A DNA stretch of 14,752 bases from an uncultured Clostridium sp. (GTDB taxonomy: Bacteria; Bacillota; Clostridia; UBA1212; UBA1255), in NCBI GenBank assembly GCA_900555605.1, contig USLW01000018.1, positions 1 through 14,752 of the forward strand, written 5' to 3'. A program made the translations under genes and the position numbers. This document shows, one piece after another, positions 14,582 to 14,752 of the stretch (positions within the stretch are counted from its first letter, which is position 1; every line of letters begins with the position of its first letter). The notes under the pieces are model-generated. The model did no database searches, was not told the origin of the DNA, and saw nothing but the letters and a program-made list of their open reading frames with translations.

Positions 14582-14607
14582 AAAGCTATATGTTGTTGCA
14601 GCTTTTT
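14582..14607 (+). terminator. Weak terminator candidate after agrD
   Basis: AAAGCT (14582-14587) and AGCTTT (14600-14605) can form a 6-bp stem around a 12-base loop, and the T-run continues for two more bases. It lies 25 bases after the agrD stop. It is short and AT-rich, so it would be a weak terminator at best. Confidence 0.3.
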
Positions 14608-14608
14608 G

Positions 14609-14752
14609 ATGGAGAAGGTGTTCTCCGACGCAGCGGGACACAAAATGGTCTACTGCCGAAAATGCAAGTCGGAGTACCCCATCAATCTGGGCTGCTTGCG
14701 CAGGATGAAGGCGAAACAGGCCGTCTGCCGCCTGCTTTCAGGAAAACCGAGG
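14609..14752 (+). CDS. Start of an unknown cysteine-containing protein, cut by the right edge
   Basis: From an ATG at 14609 the frame is open for 48 codons to the window edge. It reads MEKVFSDAAGHKMVYCRKCK and continues with SEYPINLGCLRRMKAKQAVC. The CxxC pair (YCRKCKSE then IN) recalls the second half of zinc-ribbon proteins such as the cysteine-rich KTR proteins of mobile elements (YCPKCKxE followed by IN), but the upstream cysteine pair of such proteins is not visible, so the match is weak. The frame is also open upstream of the ATG, and no ribosome site was found. Base composition is higher in GC than the agr genes just before it, so a boundary may lie between about 14556 and 14610. It may equally be a remnant. 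Confidence 0.35.
   Translation, partial: MEKVFSDAAGHKMVYCRKCKSEYPINLGCLRRMKAKQAVCRLLSGKPR

Noticed and set aside
1..14752. CRISPR arrays, tRNA or rRNA genes, complete insertion sequences
   Set aside because: No spaced direct repeats, cloverleaf or rRNA-like blocks, and no transposase or integrase frame were seen.

Overview
The window looks like accessory DNA from a low-to-mid GC Firmicute, most likely a gut Clostridia (Lachnospiraceae/Oscillospiraceae type). The reasons are the strong AGGAGG ribosome sites, a class B sortase next to a CHAP-domain conjugation protein as in Tn1549/CTn-type integrative conjugative elements, and an agr-type peptide signalling system of clostridial style. The genus assignment is inference only.

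Layout. (1) 1-2518: the end of a conjugative-element module, with a sortase B gene cut by the left edge and a complete membrane-anchored CHAP hydrolase. The module stops abruptly at a hairpin. (2) 2519-6480: a patch of defence-type or decayed genes. It holds an AAA ATPase/DUF4143 protein with its own promoter, a broken type I restriction specificity gene (hsdS), and a translationally coupled pair made of an AbiTii-domain protein and a C-terminally membrane-anchored unknown. Gene-free DNA with two strong hairpins follows. (3) 6479-8444, minus strand: an AgrC-like GHKL sensor kinase and an AgrA/LytTR-like response regulator. (4) 8445-9163: a 719-base gene-free region with good promoters firing in both directions. 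(5) 9164-13635, plus strand: a small secreted cysteine-containing protein, a lipoprotein, an HlyD/MacA-like adaptor, a MacB-type ABC ATPase and an FtsX/MacB-type permease. (6) 13821-14556: agrB and a 50-codon agrD that encodes an autoinducing peptide precursor. (7) 14557-14752: the start of a GC-richer cysteine-containing reading frame cut by the right edge.

How it fits together (inference). AgrB would cut and cyclise AgrD into a thiolactone peptide, the AgrC-like kinase would sense it, and the LytTR regulator would activate promoters in the long intergenic region. Unlike the compact agrBDCA operon of Staphylococcus, here agrC/agrA and agrB/agrD bracket a five-gene secretion/transport cluster. 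That makes the cluster the natural candidate for the quorum-regulated output. The job of the secreted protein and the lipoprotein is not known from the sequence. This quorum-sensing/exporter island is the strongest candidate for an undescribed system in the window. The AbiTii plus membrane-protein pair, whose two proteins share a C-terminal motif, is second.
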